Source: Geobacter sp. (GTDB lineage Bacteria; Desulfobacterota; Desulfuromonadia; Geobacterales; Geobacteraceae). Taken from it: DNA of 64,000 nucleotides. A program made the position numbers and the translations under genes. The stretch lies in assembly GCA_003490025.1 (NCBI GenBank), contig DNJC01000093.1:16011-80010 (forward strand), given 5' to 3'. The first letter of the stretch is position 1, and each line of letters starts with the position of its first letter. Below, one piece after another: positions 62,505 through 64,000 of this stretch. The notes beneath the pieces were generated by a model that saw only the letters and a program-made list of their open reading frames with translations, was not told the DNA's origin and made no database searches.

Positions 62505-62592
62505 AAAGGCTCCCCCCTTGCCCCGGCTCCCTCCCTCGACGGGCCTCGCGCACTGAAAGCGCTACGGCCCGCAAGCGGGGAGGCCGGGAGGC
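62505..62592. repeat. GC-rich inverted repeat between dxs and hpnH
   Basis: GGCTCCCCCCTTGCCCCGGC and CAAGCGGGGAGGCCGGGAGG are long, imperfectly paired arms around GACGGGCCTCGCGCACTG-type sequence; a member of the dispersed family in a diverged form. Confidence 0.6.
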
Positions 62593-62637
62593 AGGCGAAG
62601 CCGCCACCAAACTCAGCCAGGAAGGGATGATTATATA

Positions 62638-63636
62638 ATGCGTTTTCCGATGCGATTGAACTATGACCTGACCAGGTACATCGTTTCCAACAAGATGAGG
62701 AAACAGGAGAAATACCCCCTGGTCCTGATGCTTGAGCCCACCCACCTTTGCAACCTCGCCTGTTCCGGCTGCGGCAGGATCAGGGAATACGCCGACACCA
62801 TCCAGGAGATGATGACGCTGCAGCAGTGTCTTGACTCCGTCGACGAGTGTCCGGCCCCGGTCGTCACCATCACCGGAGGAGAACCGTTTCTCTATCCCCA
62901 CATCTTCCCGCTCATCGAACAGGTGCTGAAGAGAGGAAAACACATCTACCTCTGCACCAACGCCATTCTCCTCGAGAAGGCGCTCGACTCCATGAAGCCG
63001 CACCCCAACTTCATCATCAACGTCCACATGGACGGCATGGAGGAGACCCACGACAGGATCCTGGAGCGGACCGGGACCTTCAGGATAGCCATGTCCGCCA
63101 TCCAAAAGGCGAAGGAACTCGGATTCAGGCTCTGCACCAACACCACCATCTTCAAGGAGACCAATCTCATAGAGATAGAGATGCTCTTCTCTCATCTCAA
63201 GGAGATCGGTGTGGACGGTTTCCTGGTGGCGCCCGGCTTCGGGTACGAGGCTGTCGGCGAGAAACTCTTCCTGGAGCGGCGGGAGATACAGAAGAAATTC
63301 GAGCAGGTCTACGAGATGAGCAAGCGATTCCGGTTCTTCTCCACGCCGATGTACCTCCGTTTCCTCAAGGGGCAGAAAGACCTCCAGTGCACCCCGTGGG
63401 GCAACCCGACCAGGAACCCGCGCGGCTGGAAGGCCCCCTGCTACCTGATCACCGACGAACATTACGGCAGTTTCGTGGAGATGATGGAGAAGACCCAGTG
63501 GGAGAAATACGGCGTCGGGAAAGATCCCCGCTGTTCCCAGTGCATGATGCACTGCGGTTTCGAGCCGACCGTGGTAGGCGAGATCGGCAAGAGCTGGAAA
63601 GATATCTGGGAGATGTTCCTGTGGAACCTGGGCTAA
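62638..63636 (+). CDS. hpnH: Adenosyl-hopene synthase HpnH, radical SAM
   Basis: Adds 5'-deoxyadenosyl to hopene (diploptene) to begin side-chain extension. 332 residues: radical SAM cluster CNLACSGCGR (CxxxCxxC, residues 38-45), ITGGEPFLYPHIF, HMDGMEETHD, and a C-terminal cysteine set (CYLITDEHYG, CSQCMMHCGFEP) that in this family can bind another cluster. AGGAAGGGATG lies upstream. Last gene of the cluster. Confidence 0.94.
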   Translation: MRFPMRLNYDLTRYIVSNKMRKQEKYPLVLMLEPTHLCNLACSGCGRIREYADTIQEMMTLQQCLDSVDECPAPVVTITGGEPFLYPHIFPLIEQVLKRGKHIYLCTNAILLEKALDSMKPHPNFIINVHMDGMEETHDRILERTGTFRIAMSAIQKAKELGFRLCTNTTIFKETNLIEIEMLFSHLKEIGVDGFLVAPGFGYEAVGEKLFLERREIQKKFEQVYEMSKRFRFFSTPMYLRFLKGQKDLQCTPWGNPTRNPRGWKAPCYLITDEHYGSFVEMMEKTQWEKYGVGKDPRCSQCMMHCGFEPTVVGEIGKSWKDIWEMFLWNLG

Positions 63637-63720
63637 GGCCTTTTTGACGATTCCCGACCCTGGTTACCCACTCATATTTACCCGTAATCACAGCACTCTA
63701 CGCTTAACACCAATAGAAAG

Positions 63721-63756
63721 CCCGCTAAAATCTCAGAAGGATTTAGCGGGTTTTTT
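63721..63756 (+). terminator. Intrinsic terminator after hpnH
   Basis: CCCGCTAAAATC / GATTTAGCGGG stem with one bulge, loop TCAGAAG, then six T. Confidence 0.88.
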
Positions 63757-64000
63757 ATTGCCGGTCCTACCTATGTTCGTGTTCCTTTCAGAGTGGCATT
63801 CCAACAAGCGGGGGCACGTGACTATGCGGGCGGAGAAGCTCAAGAAGAGGACCGAGCGCACCTTCATCACCACTTTAGAGCGGTTGAGGCTGCGCAGGAA
63901 GGATATCACCTGCTGATCGGGCATATTGACCACAGCGTGACCGGGGGTCTCCAGGGGGACGTTGTTGACTGGTCTCCAGGGGTAGAGTAGAGAGCAGGGT
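63757..64000. other. Unassigned sequence at the window end
   Basis: Short open frames exist on both strands (for example 63,773-63,916 plus, with MRAEKLKKRTERTFITTLER) but none has a convincing ribosome site or family match. GGTCTCCAGGGG occurs twice (near 63,948 and 63,972). The sequence may be the start of a gene or relic lying beyond the window. Confidence 0.25.

Noticed and set aside
63757..64000. Transposase fragment at the window end
   Set aside because: Basic, short frames were inspected on both strands but no transposase motif could be recognised.

Overview
The window reads as a piece of a Geobacteraceae chromosome (Geobacter, Citrifermentans or Geomonas type). The inference rests on high G+C, c-type cytochromes including a roughly ten-heme lipoprotein, a fumarate reductase/succinate dehydrogenase of the three-subunit quinol type, a tungsten aldehyde oxidoreductase, a hopanoid pathway with HpnA/HpnF/HpnH/HpnI/HpnN, and a strictly anaerobic-style oxidative defence (rubrerythrin). 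No plasmid or prophage backbone, rRNA, tRNA or CRISPR array was seen. LAYOUT: 1-5.3 kb holds metF (cut by the window edge), a YbiT-type ABC-F ATPase, a MarC membrane protein, a quinone oxidoreductase and a small lipoprotein. 5.4-10 kb is a DNA repair and replication-control block, yebC-ruvC-ruvA-ruvB-hda, with an orphan Phd-type antitoxin and a relic of its toxin inserted backwards between ruvA and ruvB. 10-21.8 kb is mixed housekeeping: Uup, a LEA14-like lipoprotein, a lytic transglycosylase, trpB, trmL, a cupin, ExoD, rubrerythrin, an alpha/beta hydrolase, a sensor kinase broken by an amber codon, and a formate/nitrite transporter. 21.9-25.2 kb is the sdh/frd operon. 25.7-30.7 kb holds tgt, a small cytochrome lipoprotein, mazG, ogt and murJ; a cluster of DnaA boxes lies between mazG and ogt. 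30.7-31.7 kb is a REP-associated tyrosine transposase inside its own palindromes. 31.8-35.8 kb has an ArsR/cysteine-rich micro-protein pair and an aldolase / AOR operon containing a deleted nucleotidyltransferase gene. 36-39.6 kb makes activated sugars for surface polysaccharide (GDP-mannose, dTDP-rhamnose). 39.8-45.2 kb holds lptD, folC, accD and trpA. 45.4-52.2 kb is an electron-transfer region: porin-cytochrome, monoheme cytochrome translationally coupled to a chemoreceptor, a divergent ten-heme lipoprotein, queH and a DUF2905 gene. 52.3-63.6 kb is the hopanoid cluster hpnI-mnmM-hpnN // shc-hpnA-dxs-hpnH. HOW THE PARTS FIT: Dxs supplies isoprenoid precursor; Shc cyclises squalene to hopene; HpnH adds adenosine; HpnA and HpnI modify the side chain or sugar; HpnN moves hopanoids to the outer membrane. 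LptD, MurJ, the nucleotide-sugar genes and the transglycosylase serve the same envelope. Sdh/Frd, the cytochromes and the chemoreceptor serve anaerobic respiration. The most unusual feature overall is the spacer DNA: most spacers over about 120 bp are built from one of eight or so inverted or tandem repeat families, and several of these begin at or within a few bases of a stop codon. Two are hexamer arrays in phase with the stop codon, so that many successive in-frame stops follow accD and uup. Several genes are broken or relict (sensor kinase, nucleotidyltransferase, toxin), so the accessory content is decaying around an intact core.
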